A stretch of DNA of 64,000 bases from CAYGVT01 sp964353355 (GCA_964353355.1 CAYGVT010000133.1:113498-177497), one strand, 5' to 3'. Positions 27,169-37,227 are shown, counted from the first letter of the stretch. Notes: generated from the letters alone by a model not told the origin. Program-made: numbers and translations.

Positions 27169-27365
27169 ACATAGGCACTTCTACTTGATGGCATATGACC
27201 GCGCCCGCATGTCAAGGGGGCGCGGTGGCCATTCTTCCTGATGGGCACCACGGCATGTGCTGGACCATCGCACGGGCCCGTGGCGTCGCATCCTGCGCCG
27301 CAGGGACGTCCCCGTCCACCTTCGGGTAGGGCCGTCCATCCGGGACCTTTCGGACGCGCCGACCA
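27169..27365. other. Intergenic region between RRM gene and ABC permease
   Basis: Both neighbouring genes end here, so no promoter is needed. The stretch holds a copy of the GGCATATGACC element at 27190-27200 and no convincing reading frame or T-rich terminator. Confidence 0.4.
27190..27200 (+). repeat. GGCATATGACC intergenic element, copy 2
   Basis: Exact 11-base match to the elements at 2462-2474 (minus) and 51379-51391 (plus), followed five bases later by CGCAT. Confidence 0.5.
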
Positions 27366-28157
27366 TCACACGATGAGCCTGTGCCTCATCATGTTGATGG
27401 ACAGGACGACCACGATGCCGGTGCCCACTGCGATCCAGGCCAGGTCGAGCAGCATCCACGGCTCCAGCGCGCCGTAGGTCATCCCGCGGGACAGGTTGAC
27501 GACGTGGACGAGGGGGAGGAGCAGCCAGGAGAACTGCTGCACGGGGACCGGCAGCACGTCCAGCGGGAAGAAGGTGCCGCTGAGGAGCATCATCGGGGTG
27601 ACGTAGAGCGACGTTGGATAGCTCAGCGTGTCTATGTTGGGCGAAACGGCCGTGAACATCATGCCCAGCCCCGCGAAGAGCAGCCCCACGAGGAACGAGA
27701 GGGGCACCACGAGCAGGGCCATCGGGAACACGGCCAGCCCGAACGCGCCCACGATGACGAGGACGATGATGGTGTACATCGTGCTCTTGGTCGCGCCCCA
27801 CAGCAGCTCGCCCATGATGACCTCGTCGATGTTGAGCGGGGTGGCGATGATGGCGTCGAACGTCTTTTGGTAGTACATCCGGACGAACGACCCGAAGGTG
27901 CACTCGAAGAAGGCGGCGTTCATCATCGAGATGGCCAGCAGCGCGGGGGCTATGTACTCCGCGTAGCTCACGTCCCCGATCTCGGACACGAACATCCCCA
28001 GGCCGAAGCCGAACGCGACGAGGTATAGCACGGGCTCGACGAGCGGCGGGATGAAGTTGGTCTTGTAGGTCTTCATGAAGGTGCGGTAGTCCCGCCACCA
28101 GACCCGCCACGTCCTCCCGGAGACCTGAGGGAGCCTGAGCGCCCAGGAGAGGCTCAT
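27366..28157 (-). CDS. ABC-2 type exporter permease
   Basis: A 263-residue permease with six membrane helices, resembling NodJ/DrrB-type ABC-2 exporters. The N-terminal amphipathic start (WRVWWRDYRTFMKTYK) leads into FIPPLVEPVLYLVAFGFGLG. The family-typical segment GSFVRMYYQKTFDAIIATPLN and a late helix pair with LLSGTFFPLDVLP follow. ATG 28157 overlaps the stop of the ATPase gene by four bases, so the two are translationally coupled and form one exporter. The substrate is unknown; such pairs export lipids, polysaccharides or drugs. Confidence 0.88.
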   Translation of the reverse strand: MSLSWALRLPQVSGRTWRVWWRDYRTFMKTYKTNFIPPLVEPVLYLVAFGFGLGMFVSEIGDVSYAEYIAPALLAISMMNAAFFECTFGSFVRMYYQKTFDAIIATPLNIDEVIMGELLWGATKSTMYTIIVLVIVGAFGLAVFPMALLVVPLSFLVGLLFAGLGMMFTAVSPNIDTLSYPTSLYVTPMMLLSGTFFPLDVLPVPVQQFSWLLLPLVHVVNLSRGMTYGALEPWMLLDLAWIAVGTGIVVVLSINMMRHRLIV

Positions 28158-29089
28158 TCGCGCAGCGTCCTCCCGGTGAGCATGAGGAAGACGTCCTCGA
28201 GCGTGGAGCGCCTCACCGTCGCGGACTCCACGCCGCACCCCTTGAGGAGGGCCTCGATGACCTGCTGGGGCGAATCGGTCGAGACCAGCACCGTGTCGCC
28301 GAACACATCGACCGCCTTCACCCCCCCCGCCCCCGCCAGGCACTCCCTGACCCCGGGCGCGAGCTTGCACTCGACCACGCTCTCGCCGAGGTGCGCCCTG
28401 ACGAGGTCCTTGGGGGCGCCCTCGGCCAGTATCTTGCCGTTGTCCATGATGACGATGCGGTCGCAGAGCCGCTCGGCCTCGTCCATGTAGTGGGTCGTGA
28501 GGATGATGGTGCTGCCCCGCGAGCGGAGCTGCCTGAGCTGGTCCCAGATGAGATGGCGCGCCTGGGGGTCGAGGCCGACCGTGGGCTCGTCGAGGATGAG
28601 GATGCGGGGCTCGTTGAGGAGCGCGCGCGCGAGCAGCAGGCGGCGCTTCATCCCACCGGATAGCTTGTCGATGCCCGTCTTGGCCTTGGCCTCGAGCTGG
28701 AAGAAGGCGAGCAGCCGCTCCGCCCGCTTCGCCGCCTCCGCCTTGGGGATGTCGAAGTACCGCGAGTAGACCAGGAGGTTCTCCAGGACCGTCAGGTCGG
28801 GGTCCAGGTTCTCCTCCTGGGGCGAGACGCCGAGCACGGACTTGATGCGGCGCTCGTCCCTGACGACGTCCAGGCCGTCGACGGTGAGTGTGCCCGAGGT
28901 CAGCGGGGACACGCACTGGATCATGCGCATCGTCGTGGTCTTGCCCGCCCCGTTCGGCCCCAGGAAGCCGAAGACCTCGCCCTCTTTGATGGTGAAGCTG
29001 ACGCCGTCGACGGCGACGAGGTCCTCGAACCGCTTGACGAGCCCCTCGGCGATGACGATGTCCTTTGCGACCGCCACGACCCTCACCAT
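28154..29089 (-). CDS. ABC exporter ATP-binding protein (DrrA/NodI type)
   Basis: A 311-residue ATPase. Walker A is GPNGAGKTTT, the Q-loop context is VSPQEENLDPDLTV, the signature is LSGGMKRRLLLARAL, Walker B is ILILDEPTVGLD, and the switch His is in TTHYMDEAE. The C-terminal 80 residues form the extra domain of DrrA-type exporters (VESATVRRSTLEDVFLMLTGR). ATG 29089 is the first start. TATA-like GATAAATC at 29102-29109 would place the transcript start near GTG 29077, so a leaderless start 12 bases inside is possible. It precedes and overlaps the permease gene. Confidence 0.9.
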   Translation of the reverse strand: MVRVVAVAKDIVIAEGLVKRFEDLVAVDGVSFTIKEGEVFGFLGPNGAGKTTTMRMIQCVSPLTSGTLTVDGLDVVRDERRIKSVLGVSPQEENLDPDLTVLENLLVYSRYFDIPKAEAAKRAERLLAFFQLEAKAKTGIDKLSGGMKRRLLLARALLNEPRILILDEPTVGLDPQARHLIWDQLRQLRSRGSTIILTTHYMDEAERLCDRIVIMDNGKILAEGAPKDLVRAHLGESVVECKLAPGVRECLAGAGGVKAVDVFGDTVLVSTDSPQQVIEALLKGCGVESATVRRSTLEDVFLMLTGRTLRE

Positions 29090-29180
29090 CGCTTGAAGGC
29101 TGATAAATCCTCGCTCCGGGGCGGTGGGGCCAGGCAGGGTGTCGGCGCCGAGCGGAGGTACGGCATGGCCGAAGGGGAGG

Positions 29181-29265
29181 CGCTGAGGGGGAGATTCGAA
29201 CTCCCGAGGCGTTGTCGCCAGCGGCTCTCAAGGCCGCCGCCTTGACCGACCTAGGCTACCTCAGC
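29181..29265 (-). tRNA. tRNA-Ser (anticodon UGA)
   Basis: An 85-nt type II tRNA. The acceptor stem GCTGAGG/CCTCAGC pairs perfectly and the discriminator is G, as expected for serine. The D-arm begins TAGCC. The anticodon stem GCGGC/GCCGC closes the loop CTTGAGA, giving anticodon TGA. The 15-nt variable arm contains GGCG/CGCC. The T-arm is GGGAG TTCGAAT CTCCC. No intron and no encoded CCA. It lies just upstream of, and on the same strand as, the ABC exporter pair. Confidence 0.95.
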
Positions 29266-29363
29266 TCCGCCGCTCCAAAGGGCCACCGCCAAGATAAACG
29301 GTTCGGTGGTGGCGAAGGGTAGATGATATCGCGCGACGATGCCTTGACTGGGGTAATGGTCGC

Positions 29364-29858
29364 ATGGTAACGAGGCCCGTCGTGGCGGTCGTCGGGGGCG
29401 GGGGTCCCATCACGGAGGACGTCAGGTCGCTCGCCAGCACGCTCGGTCGCGAGCTCGCCAGGCTCGGGGCCGTCATCGTGTGCGGGGGTCTCGGGGGCGT
29501 CATGGAGGCTGCGAGCAGGGGCGCGAGTGAGGCGGGTGGCACCGTCATCGGCGTGCTGCCCGGGCTCGACCATGCCGAGGGCAATCCCCACCTGACGGTC
29601 GCCGTCGCCACCGGCATGGGCTACGGCCGCAACACCATCATCGCCATCACGTGCGACGCCATGGTCGCGGTCGACGGGTCCTACGGCACGCTCAGCGAGA
29701 TGGCGCAGGCGCTCAACCACGGGCGCCCCGTGGTCGCGCTCGGGAGCTGGGAGCTCCCGAGGGCCGGCGAGGTGGACCCCAGCCTGTTCCATGTCGCCCC
29801 CACGGCGGAGACGGCGGCAAGGCTCGCGGTCGACCTGGCATCCAGGCGAAGGCGATAG
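29364..29858 (+). CDS. LOG-family protein (TIGR00725-like)
   Basis: A 164-residue Rossmann-like protein. VAVVGGGG at the start, GGLGGVMEAASRGA (about residues 45-58), a GVLPG...GNPHLT segment, and GSYGTLSEMAQAL match the lysine-decarboxylase-like/LOG superfamily. It is the short subgroup with GGLGG instead of the PGGxGT-plus-Arg set of true cytokinin phosphoribohydrolases. It is probably a nucleotide-binding enzyme; the substrate is unknown. It is divergent from the tRNA. The next gene on the same strand has its own TATA box. Confidence 0.85.
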   Translation: MVTRPVVAVVGGGGPITEDVRSLASTLGRELARLGAVIVCGGLGGVMEAASRGASEAGGTVIGVLPGLDHAEGNPHLTVAVATGMGYGRNTIIAITCDAMVAVDGSYGTLSEMAQALNHGRPVVALGSWELPRAGEVDPSLFHVAPTAETAARLAVDLASRRRR

Positions 29859-29935
29859 GCGCCCAGGCACGTCGACGGCCCTCCACCACCCTCGGCGCCA
29901 CCAACCTCACATATACCATTCCCGATTCGGGTCCG

Positions 29936-30715
29936 ATGCTCTCCGAGGTGCTCTCCTTCGCCATCGCCGCGGCCTGGGTCTCCATGGCCACGGTGCTGGC
30001 GGAGCGGCTCGGCACCCGCGTGGGCGGCGTGGTCGCGACGCTACCCTCCACCCTGGTTGTGGCCCTCTACTTCATGGCGGTCGAGGAGGGGACGGCCTTC
30101 GCCTCGGACGTGGCGGTGGTCGTTCCCGCCGAGATGGGCGTGAACGTGGTCTTCCTGGCCCTGTTCGTGGCGACGGCGCACCGCGGGCTCGCGGCCGCGC
30201 TCGGCGCCGCCCTCGGGGGCTGGGCATTGCTGAGCGCCCTCCTCTTCATGGCCGCCCCGACGACCCTGCTGCTGACGGTCCCGCTCTTCGCGGCCGCCGC
30301 GGCGCTCATGACCGTCTGGCTCCGTCGCACGCGCGACTTTACCCAGGTCAGGGGACAGCAAATCTCCTACACCGCGTCGGAGGTGGCCTTCAGGGGCCTG
30401 CTCGCAGGGGCGATGGTCGCCATCTCGGTGGCCGCTGCGTCCGTGTCCGGGCCCGTCCTGGGCGCCATCCTCTCCGTCTTCCCCGCCATCTTCACGTCCA
30501 CCATGGTCATCCTCTACCTGCGGCAGGGGCCGGCCTTCACTGGCGCCACGGGCTCGGTCATGATACTTGGCTCAGCGAACGTCGTGGCCTACTCCGTGCT
30601 CGCCGCGTGGCTCCTACCGACCCTCGGGCCGGCGGCCGGGACCCTCCTCTCGCTGATGCTCAGCTATGCATGGTCCCTCGGCGCCTACTTGGCTGTGACG
30701 AGGGGATGGAGATAG
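29936..30715 (+). CDS. Multi-pass integral membrane protein
   Basis: A 259-residue protein with eight or nine hydrophobic helices and few charged residues. Its two halves look similar: AERLGTRVGGVVATLPSTLVVALYFMAVEEG near the start and VSGPVLGAILSVFPAIFTSTMVILYLRQG after the middle. That suggests an internal duplication, as in small carrier families. I do not recognise the family. ATG 29936 is 23 bp from the TATA box ACATATACC (29909-29917), indicating a leaderless start. The frame is open far upstream through the previous gene, but that extension is only a shadow of it. Confidence 0.72.
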   Translation: MLSEVLSFAIAAAWVSMATVLAERLGTRVGGVVATLPSTLVVALYFMAVEEGTAFASDVAVVVPAEMGVNVVFLALFVATAHRGLAAALGAALGGWALLSALLFMAAPTTLLLTVPLFAAAAALMTVWLRRTRDFTQVRGQQISYTASEVAFRGLLAGAMVAISVAAASVSGPVLGAILSVFPAIFTSTMVILYLRQGPAFTGATGSVMILGSANVVAYSVLAAWLLPTLGPAAGTLLSLMLSYAWSLGAYLAVTRGWR

Positions 30716-30782
30716 ACACCCGGAGGCGGCCCATCCCGACCTCCTGGCGACCGTCCCCGTCGAGCCAGACGATGGAGGAACC

Positions 30783-30790
30783 ATTATATA
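30783..30790 (+). promoter_or_regulatory. TATA box for the giant PKD protein
   Basis: ATTATATA about 36 bp before ATG 30822 predicts a leader of roughly 10 bases containing AGGGATAGGG. Confidence 0.55.
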
Positions 30791-30821
30791 CCCAGCACCC
30801 AATCGCAGCTCAGGGATAGGG

Positions 30822-33800
30822 ATGATGCTGAACATACCCGCCTACTCCACCCGACGCGCATCGCCCGGGCGCAGGTGCCTCGCGCTGCTGCTCGTGCTCA
30901 TGATGACGGCCTCATCGGTGCCCGCGCAGGTGCTGGCGGTGACGGCAGGCGGCGACGGCATCGTCGCCTCTGGCAGCGACTCTCGCGGCATCGTGCCCTC
31001 GGACGAGAACTTCGAGGACGTCCAGTACTTCCCCGAGGACACGGACGACAACGCAAGGAACGACACCCTCACGGTCGCCTTCCTCGTGTCCACGACCGCG
31101 GTGCGCGAGCCCGTGTCCGTCCTCATCAATGTCATCGATTCGACCGGGAGGACCGTCAAGACGGAATGGGTCAACTTCACGGCGACGGCCGCAGGCACCC
31201 AGTACCAGTTCTACTCGTTCAGGGCCTACTACACGGGCACCTACCACATGTCTCTGGTGCTTTACGACAGCGACACCGTCCGCGAGGACTCGGACACCTC
31301 GGACGAGTACTTCCTCGACACGGGAGTCGTCCAGCACTGGATCACCGTCACGGCGACGTCGTTCGACCTGGACAACGACTCGTTCGAGGACGATGTCGAG
31401 GTCAAGGTCGTGAACGAGACGGAGAAGGCCGTGTCGGGAGCCGAGGTGTGGATGAACGGCAGCCTGACAGGGAAGACGAACGCGTCCGGCGCCCTCATGA
31501 CGAAGGACAAAAGACGCGCCTACTACAGCATAGACGCCTTCTACAAGGGCTTGCACGACTCGGTCGTATGGTTCTCGCAGGGCAACGGCACCGTGACCGG
31601 GTGGCTCATGGTCAACGCCACGATGTACGACTCGGACGGGGACGGGCTGGAGGACGACGCGGTCATCAGCGTGCGCAATGCGCTCAACGCGCCCGTGGTC
31701 GGCGCGACCGTCGTCATCAACGGCACGAGCTACGGCGCGACCAATGCCCAGGGCACCCGCCTCGCTTTCGACTTCGAGCGCGGCTGGTACATCATCAACG
31801 TCACCCGGCTCACCACTCGCGGCTCGGCCTGGTTCTGGAGCGAGGGCCAGGGCGAGGGCACGGCGGTCGACGAGTACTTCTTCGGGGAGGACTACGCGGT
31901 ACTGGACGTGGACGGAGACCAGCGCTGGAACGACCTTCTGGTGGAGTTCGACGTGGACACCGACCCTCCGGTCAACTCCACGGTGACCGTCGAGGCCACG
32001 GTCTCCTGGTGGGGCAACTTCACGGAGGTCGCGACCAAGCGCATCACCTACGTGACACGAGGGCTGGCATCGGACGTACGGAACATCACCTTCAAGGACC
32101 TGATGTACGGGGAGTACTCCGTGGAACTGACGCTCAGGGATTCCACGAACCGCACCGAGGACAACGGGTTCCTCTGGGTGCAGGTGATAAGGCCATCCAC
32201 CCACATCAACGTCGAGACCGGCGTCCACTACGTGGCGAGCGACGTGCAGAACCAGCTCATGACGGACCTGCTCGTCACCGCCAACCGGGTGGAGAGGCCG
32301 GTAGAGGGCGTCACGGTCACCCTCGTCGACAGCGACGGGCGGCAGGTCGCGTCCGCGAGGACCGACGAGGACGGCCAGGTGTGGTTCAACGACCTGGACC
32401 TCAGCACCTACAACTGGACCGCCAAGGACGAGCGCGGACGCGTCGCCGAGAGGGGCGCCGTCCTCATAGGCCCGAGGGTCAACGTCGAGACGTCGCTGTG
32501 GGACCACGACTTCGATGGCTTCTACGACGACTTCCGCGTCTCCGCCTACACGAGCGCGGGCAGGGACGTGAACACGGTCCGGGTCAACATCTGGAACCCT
32601 GACGGCAACCAGAGGGTCATCAACGCGACGTTCGGCGGGGCGCACACCGAGACCGACCTCCCCAAGGGCACGTACCGGTTCAACGCGACGTACCTCACGA
32701 GGGAGCTGTGCGCAGGGACGTTCTACAGCTACGGCTACGAATCAGAGAACTTCACGGTCTTCCCCAGGCCGGACGCGGCGGACCTTGACAAGGACGGCCG
32801 TTACGACGACATGAACCTCACCGTCGTCGACAACGACGACGGGGTCGTCGAAGGCGCCAGGGTCTACGTCGACGGGGTGTCCAAGGGCACCACCGACATC
32901 AACGGCTCGCTCCAGGTCAAGGACATCGCCTGGGGCGTCCACCAGGTGCGCGCGGTCTACAACAAAGTCGTGGGCACGACCTACTTCTTCTCCGAGGGTG
33001 GGGCCGCGAGGACCGCGACCTGGACGATGCTGGTCCTGAGCCAGACCGACGATTCCCTGGACGAGCTGGAGGCCTCCGGCACGAGCAACGCCACGCTCAT
33101 GCTCAACTACGCCGAGCGGACCCGCGTGGACCCCGCCTCGCACCTGTGGATAGTGCTGCCCGGGACGGCCCAGGACGTGCCGCTCTCGAGGGCCAACTCG
33201 AGCATGGACGCCGGGGACATCTACTTCCTGGGCAACGACGGCGTGCTGCGGTCCATCGTCGGGTACGCGTTCAAGCGGTTCCCGGGCACGTCGACCGCGC
33301 TCATCCTCATCGGCGCGACGACGGTCGAGAACAGGCTTGGCCTCTTCCTCGAGAGGGAGCTTGCGGCCACCGCCTCGGCGAACAGACAGAAGTGGAGCCT
33401 CATCGCGATGCAGGAGAACACCTGGACCGTCGAGAGCTGCTACGAGCTGCGCGCCACGTTCTCCTACGCGGTCGGCGTCTACAGCGAGACCGACATCCCG
33501 CTCCAGGACGTCGGCGCGCTTCTCCGTACGACGAGCGCCACCACCGCGCGGCAGCTCGGCGACTACATCGTGGGCAACGTAGACTCCATGTCCGACGAGG
33601 CGACCTCCCTGGCGGACCTGTCCAAGATGGCGAACCTGGCCACCCAGGTGAACTCGCTCGCGACCGCCCTCATCGGCGCCTACCCCGCGGAGGGGGCGCA
33701 CGTCCAAGACGCGCGCAACGCATCCGAGTTCGCTTGGCTCGCCGGTGATTCGTTCTCTTACGCGCGCCGGCTCGCGGACGAGCTCGCGAGGAGCCTGGGC

Positions 33801-36800
33801 ACGGCCGACCTGCGCAACAGGGCGGCCGCGATGCGCTCCGCCGTCGAGGCGGCCACCCTCAAGGTCTCCGACCCCGCGTTCGGCCTGGCCATCGTGTTCC
33901 CCAACTCCACGTTCGTGTGGAACTCCGGGAGGATGGAATCCTACCTCGAGAACGCGTCGCTTAGCAAGGACACCAAGTGGGACGAGTTCCTGGAGGTGCA
34001 CAGGACCTTCCAGGAGTATGGCATCGAGGTCAGCGCGACAGCCTTCATCGCCGACGGCGACAACGCCGAGAACGACGTGGACGTCTACGTCAACGACACC
34101 TACGGCAAGGCCGTGAAGGGCGCGAACGTCACCATCGACCTCTCATACCGCAACGACACTGACGCCACGGGCCACTTCAAGGCCTACAACTTCACGCGCG
34201 GGGCCCACCTCGTCCAGGTCGACTGGCAGGGCCACTCCGCCCAGGCCATCTTCTTCTCGGAGGGGAACCTGGTCTCGAACAAGAACCCCCGCGTGGCCAT
34301 CCTCGAGCCCGACGAGGACGACACCGTCAATGTCACGGTCGTCGTCCAGGGCAACGCGTCGGACCCGGACGGGCTGGTGCTCTACGTCGAGGTCCGCTTT
34401 GACGGCGGCGACTGGCAGCAGGCGACCGGCAGGAACAACTGGACGTACCTGTGGAACACGCTCCTGGTCGACGAAGGCGACTACCTCATCGAGGCGCGCT
34501 CCTACGACGGGGACGTGTACTCGCCCATCGTCGGGGTGAACGTCACGGTCTATAACCCGCTGCAGCGCACCGACATCCTGCTCGTCGTCGACGACGGCAA
34601 CCAGGGCGCGGAGGTGTTCTACCAGGAGGCCCTCGCGGCCAACGGGCGCGCGTACGACGTTCTCAGGGTGGGCATGCTCGAGGACGGGCCGGACGCCAGG
34701 CGGCTCAAGGAGGCCGACTACGTCATCTGGTTCACGGGCGAGATGGACGCGCACACCCTCACCGCCACCGACCTGGACTCCCTCGTGGAGTACCTCGACT
34801 CGGGCGGCCGGCTCTTCCTCACGGGACAGGACGTCGGCAGCGACATCACCAACAACGGCAGGCTGACGAGCCCCTTCATGCGCGACTACCTGCGCGCCAA
34901 CTACATCACTGACAACGCTGACGACTTCGACCTGGTGGGCGTGCCCAACGAGGACATCTCGGAGGGCGTGAACGTGAGCATCGAGGGCGGCTCGGGCGCG
35001 CGCAACCAGTACTTCCCGGATGAGATCGCCCCGAGGTCCTCGGGCGCGACGGTGTTCCTCTACAACCAGACATCCGAGGCCGGCGTGAAGTACGGAGGCG
35101 CGGTGTTCCGCACGGTCTACTTCGGCTTCGGCTTCGAGGGCATCTCCGAGGCGCGGGAGCGGGCCCGCATCATGGACAACATCCTCGACTGGCTCGAGAG
35201 CGGCGAGCCGACGGTGGCCGACAGGCCCCCCGTCGTCGTCGCTGGCGGCCCCTACACGACCCGGGTCAATGAGCCGCTCGAGCTGCGGGGCTCCGCGACG
35301 GACGGGGACGGCGTCATCGCCCTGTTCGAGTGGGACTTCGACGGCGACGGCGACTACGACTGGGCGAACGCGTCAACGGCCGTGGCGACCCACACTTATG
35401 ACCACGCGGGCAACTTCACCGCGAAGCTGCGCGCGACCGACAACATCGGCGAGTTCGGCACCGGCACCGCCAGGGTCACCGTGAACCCGCTGCCCCCGAA
35501 CCAGCGACCGGTGCCTCAGCCCGGCGAGGAGGTGGAGGCCTTCGAGGGCGACCCGGTGGAGTTCATCGCGGCGGGCTACGACCCGGACGGCCTGGTCGTG
35601 CTCTACGAGTGGGACTACGAGGGCGACGGTCGCTACGACTGGACGTCGACATCCCCTGGCCTGAGCACGCACAATTACGCGACCTCCGGGCTCTTCCAGG
35701 CCACCCTCGGGCTCACCGACAACAAGGGCGCGAACGCCACGGGCGTGAGGACGGTCGTGGTGAGGCCCATCGAGGACAACGAGCCCCCGCGCGCCAACGC
35801 TGGCCCGGACGTTAGCGCGGTCGTCGGCGTCGAGGTGACCCTCCTCGGGACCGGCACCGACCCGGACGGCACCATCAAGCTCTACAAGTGGGACTTCACC
35901 GGGGACGGCGTCTACGACTGGACGTCGGACACGACAGGCACGGCGAGGACGGTCTACGACCGCGCCGGCACGTTCAACGCCCGCCTCCTGGTCATCGACA
36001 ACCACGACGCCGCGGCCACGGACGTCGCCCGCGTGACGGTGACGCAGCCGCACGAGAACCTGCCTCCGGTCGCGGACGCCGGCGGGCCGACGCCGCTGGC
36101 GGCGGTCGTGGGCGTCGAGGCCTCGTTCAATGGCACCGGCGAGGACCCCGATGGGTTCATCGCCCGCTACGAGTGGGACTTCGACGACAACGGGGACTAC
36201 GACTGGACGTCGACCCAGGAACGCACGGCCTACTGGACCTACACGCGCAGCGGCCTCTTCATCGCCATGCTGCGGGTCACCGACAACGAGGGCGCGACGG
36301 ACACGGACAGTCGCATGGTGAGCGTGTCGAGCCCCGAGCCACCGAACGTCGGACCGACCGCGGACGCGGGCGGGCCCTACGACGGGCTCTCGGGCGACGC
36401 CGTGCGTCTCCGCGGCACCGGCTCCGACCCGGACGGCCGCATCGCCAGGTACGAGTGGGACTACGAATCCGACGGGCAGTGGGACTACGAGTCGTCCTCG
36501 ACCGGGGACGCGACGGTCATCTACGACCTCTCCGGCACCTACACGGCCACCCTCAGGGTCATCGACGACGACGGCGCGTCCGCGACGGACGTCGCGACCG
36601 TCGAGGTCACGAGGTCCAACGCGCCTCCCACGGTGACGGTGACCAGGCCGACCGCGGGCGAGAAGGTCAAGGGAAACGTCGTGTTCGAGGGGAAGGCCAC
36701 GGACGACAAGGGCGTCGTCAAGGTGGAGGTGCAGCTCGACGGCGGCGCCTGGCTGTCGGCGACGGGAACCACGGGCTGGTCATTCGACTTCAACGCCGCG

Positions 36801-37007
36801 GGCTACCGCGCGGGCGGACACACGCTGCGCGTGCGCGCCATCGACACCAACGGCGAGACCTCCGAGGAGGTCGTCGTGCAGTTCGATGTCGCGAAGAAGG
36901 AGGCCCAGGACACGCCCGGGGCGGGCGCGCTCGCGGCCGCGGCGGCCATAGCGGCGTGCGCGGCCCTCGGGGCGAGCATGAGGTCACGGCGCAGGGTGCG
37001 GGCCTGA
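30822..37007 (+). CDS. Giant surface protein with five PKD domains and a GATase-like domain
   Basis: A 2061-residue exported protein. A signal peptide ends near ALPAQVLA-like residues around 33. Roughly residues 60-800 hold repeated beta-rich modules of carboxypeptidase-regulatory type (DGDGLEDDAVISVRNALNAP). An alpha-helical region covers about 750-1060. A domain at about 1247-1463 (TDILLVVDDGNQGAEVFY, YVIWFTGEMDAHTL, GGRLFLTGQDVGSDI) resembles ThuA/class I glutamine-amidotransferase folds without an obvious catalytic Cys. Five PKD domains follow (about 1468-1937), each with a YEWDFDGDGDYDW-type motif whose Asp spacing suggests calcium binding. One Ig-like module and a C-terminal TPGAGALAAAAAIAACAA plus Arg tail, similar to a PGF-CTERM sorting signal, end it. 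Confidence 0.82.
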   Translation: MMLNIPAYSTRRASPGRRCLALLLVLMMTASSVPAQVLAVTAGGDGIVASGSDSRGIVPSDENFEDVQYFPEDTDDNARNDTLTVAFLVSTTAVREPVSVLINVIDSTGRTVKTEWVNFTATAAGTQYQFYSFRAYYTGTYHMSLVLYDSDTVREDSDTSDEYFLDTGVVQHWITVTATSFDLDNDSFEDDVEVKVVNETEKAVSGAEVWMNGSLTGKTNASGALMTKDKRRAYYSIDAFYKGLHDSVVWFSQGNGTVTGWLMVNATMYDSDGDGLEDDAVISVRNALNAPVVGATVVINGTSYGATNAQGTRLAFDFERGWYIINVTRLTTRGSAWFWSEGQGEGTAVDEYFFGEDYAVLDVDGDQRWNDLLVEFDVDTDPPVNSTVTVEATVSWWGNFTEVATKRITYVTRGLASDVRNITFKDLMYGEYSVELTLRDSTNRTEDNGFLWVQVIRPSTHINVETGVHYVASDVQNQLMTDLLVTANRVERPVEGVTVTLVDSDGRQVASARTDEDGQVWFNDLDLSTYNWTAKDERGRVAERGAVLIGPRVNVETSLWDHDFDGFYDDFRVSAYTSAGRDVNTVRVNIWNPDGNQRVINATFGGAHTETDLPKGTYRFNATYLTRELCAGTFYSYGYESENFTVFPRPDAADLDKDGRYDDMNLTVVDNDDGVVEGARVYVDGVSKGTTDINGSLQVKDIAWGVHQVRAVYNKVVGTTYFFSEGGAARTATWTMLVLSQTDDSLDELEASGTSNATLMLNYAERTRVDPASHLWIVLPGTAQDVPLSRANSSMDAGDIYFLGNDGVLRSIVGYAFKRFPGTSTALILIGATTVENRLGLFLERELAATASANRQKWSLIAMQENTWTVESCYELRATFSYAVGVYSETDIPLQDVGALLRTTSATTARQLGDYIVGNVDSMSDEATSLADLSKMANLATQVNSLATALIGAYPAEGAHVQDARNASEFAWLAGDSFSYARRLADELARSLGTADLRNRAAAMRSAVEAATLKVSDPAFGLAIVFPNSTFVWNSGRMESYLENASLSKDTKWDEFLEVHRTFQEYGIEVSATAFIADGDNAENDVDVYVNDTYGKAVKGANVTIDLSYRNDTDATGHFKAYNFTRGAHLVQVDWQGHSAQAIFFSEGNLVSNKNPRVAILEPDEDDTVNVTVVVQGNASDPDGLVLYVEVRFDGGDWQQATGRNNWTYLWNTLLVDEGDYLIEARSYDGDVYSPIVGVNVTVYNPLQRTDILLVVDDGNQGAEVFYQEALAANGRAYDVLRVGMLEDGPDARRLKEADYVIWFTGEMDAHTLTATDLDSLVEYLDSGGRLFLTGQDVGSDITNNGRLTSPFMRDYLRANYITDNADDFDLVGVPNEDISEGVNVSIEGGSGARNQYFPDEIAPRSSGATVFLYNQTSEAGVKYGGAVFRTVYFGFGFEGISEARERARIMDNILDWLESGEPTVADRPPVVVAGGPYTTRVNEPLELRGSATDGDGVIALFEWDFDGDGDYDWANASTAVATHTYDHAGNFTAKLRATDNIGEFGTGTARVTVNPLPPNQRPVPQPGEEVEAFEGDPVEFIAAGYDPDGLVVLYEWDYEGDGRYDWTSTSPGLSTHNYATSGLFQATLGLTDNKGANATGVRTVVVRPIEDNEPPRANAGPDVSAVVGVEVTLLGTGTDPDGTIKLYKWDFTGDGVYDWTSDTTGTARTVYDRAGTFNARLLVIDNHDAAATDVARVTVTQPHENLPPVADAGGPTPLAAVVGVEASFNGTGEDPDGFIARYEWDFDDNGDYDWTSTQERTAYWTYTRSGLFIAMLRVTDNEGATDTDSRMVSVSSPEPPNVGPTADAGGPYDGLSGDAVRLRGTGSDPDGRIARYEWDYESDGQWDYESSSTGDATVIYDLSGTYTATLRVIDDDGASATDVATVEVTRSNAPPTVTVTRPTAGEKVKGNVVFEGKATDDKGVVKVEVQLDGGAWLSATGTTGWSFDFNAAGYRAGGHTLRVRAIDTNGETSEEVVVQFDVAKKEAQDTPGAGALAAAAAIAACAALGASMRSRRRVRA

Positions 37008-37050
37008 GACCCCTCCGACGCCACGTGGACGAACGCCCCGGTCAGTGCGC

Positions 37051-37227
37051 TCAGCTGTCGAAGTCCATCTCGGTGAGCGTGGCGCCCCGGTGCTGCTTCT
37101 GGAGCATGTGGCCGCCAGGGCCACCCCGTTCGTCCCGGGCCTTGTTGATGCACCCCTCCGAATCGCACACGAACTGCGCGAAGAGGAACTGGGTGGCGGG
37201 GCGTCCGCAGTAGTTGCACTGGTGCTC
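37051..37227 (-). CDS. Small zinc-ribbon protein frame without a canonical start
   Basis: A 58-codon minus-strand frame reads EHQCNYCGRPATQFLF then VCDSEGCINKARD and ends TEMDFDS with TGA at 37051-37053. CxxC and CxxxxC pairs spaced like this are typical of small archaeal zinc ribbons, so the frame looks real. No ATG, GTG or TTG lies upstream of the first Cys pair before a stop near 37246. The first codons overlap the end of the lipoprotein gene, where CTC TGA G could permit a +1 slip, but a fusion to an exported protein seems unlikely. A sequencing error or an unusual start is equally possible. Confidence 0.45.
   Translation of the reverse strand, partial: EHQCNYCGRPATQFLFAQFVCDSEGCINKARDERGGPGGHMLQKQHRGATLTEMDFDS

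Noticed and set aside
27366..29231. An apparent 621-residue permease with a long basic N-terminus
   Set aside because: The N-terminal part is the shadow of the ATPase gene; the permease begins at ATG 28157 with a four-base overlap.
35224..36640. Tandem nucleotide repeat in the giant surface gene considered as a CRISPR-like array
   Set aside because: The repetition is the coding of five PKD domains (about 280 bp units with diverged sequence), not short identical repeats with spacers.
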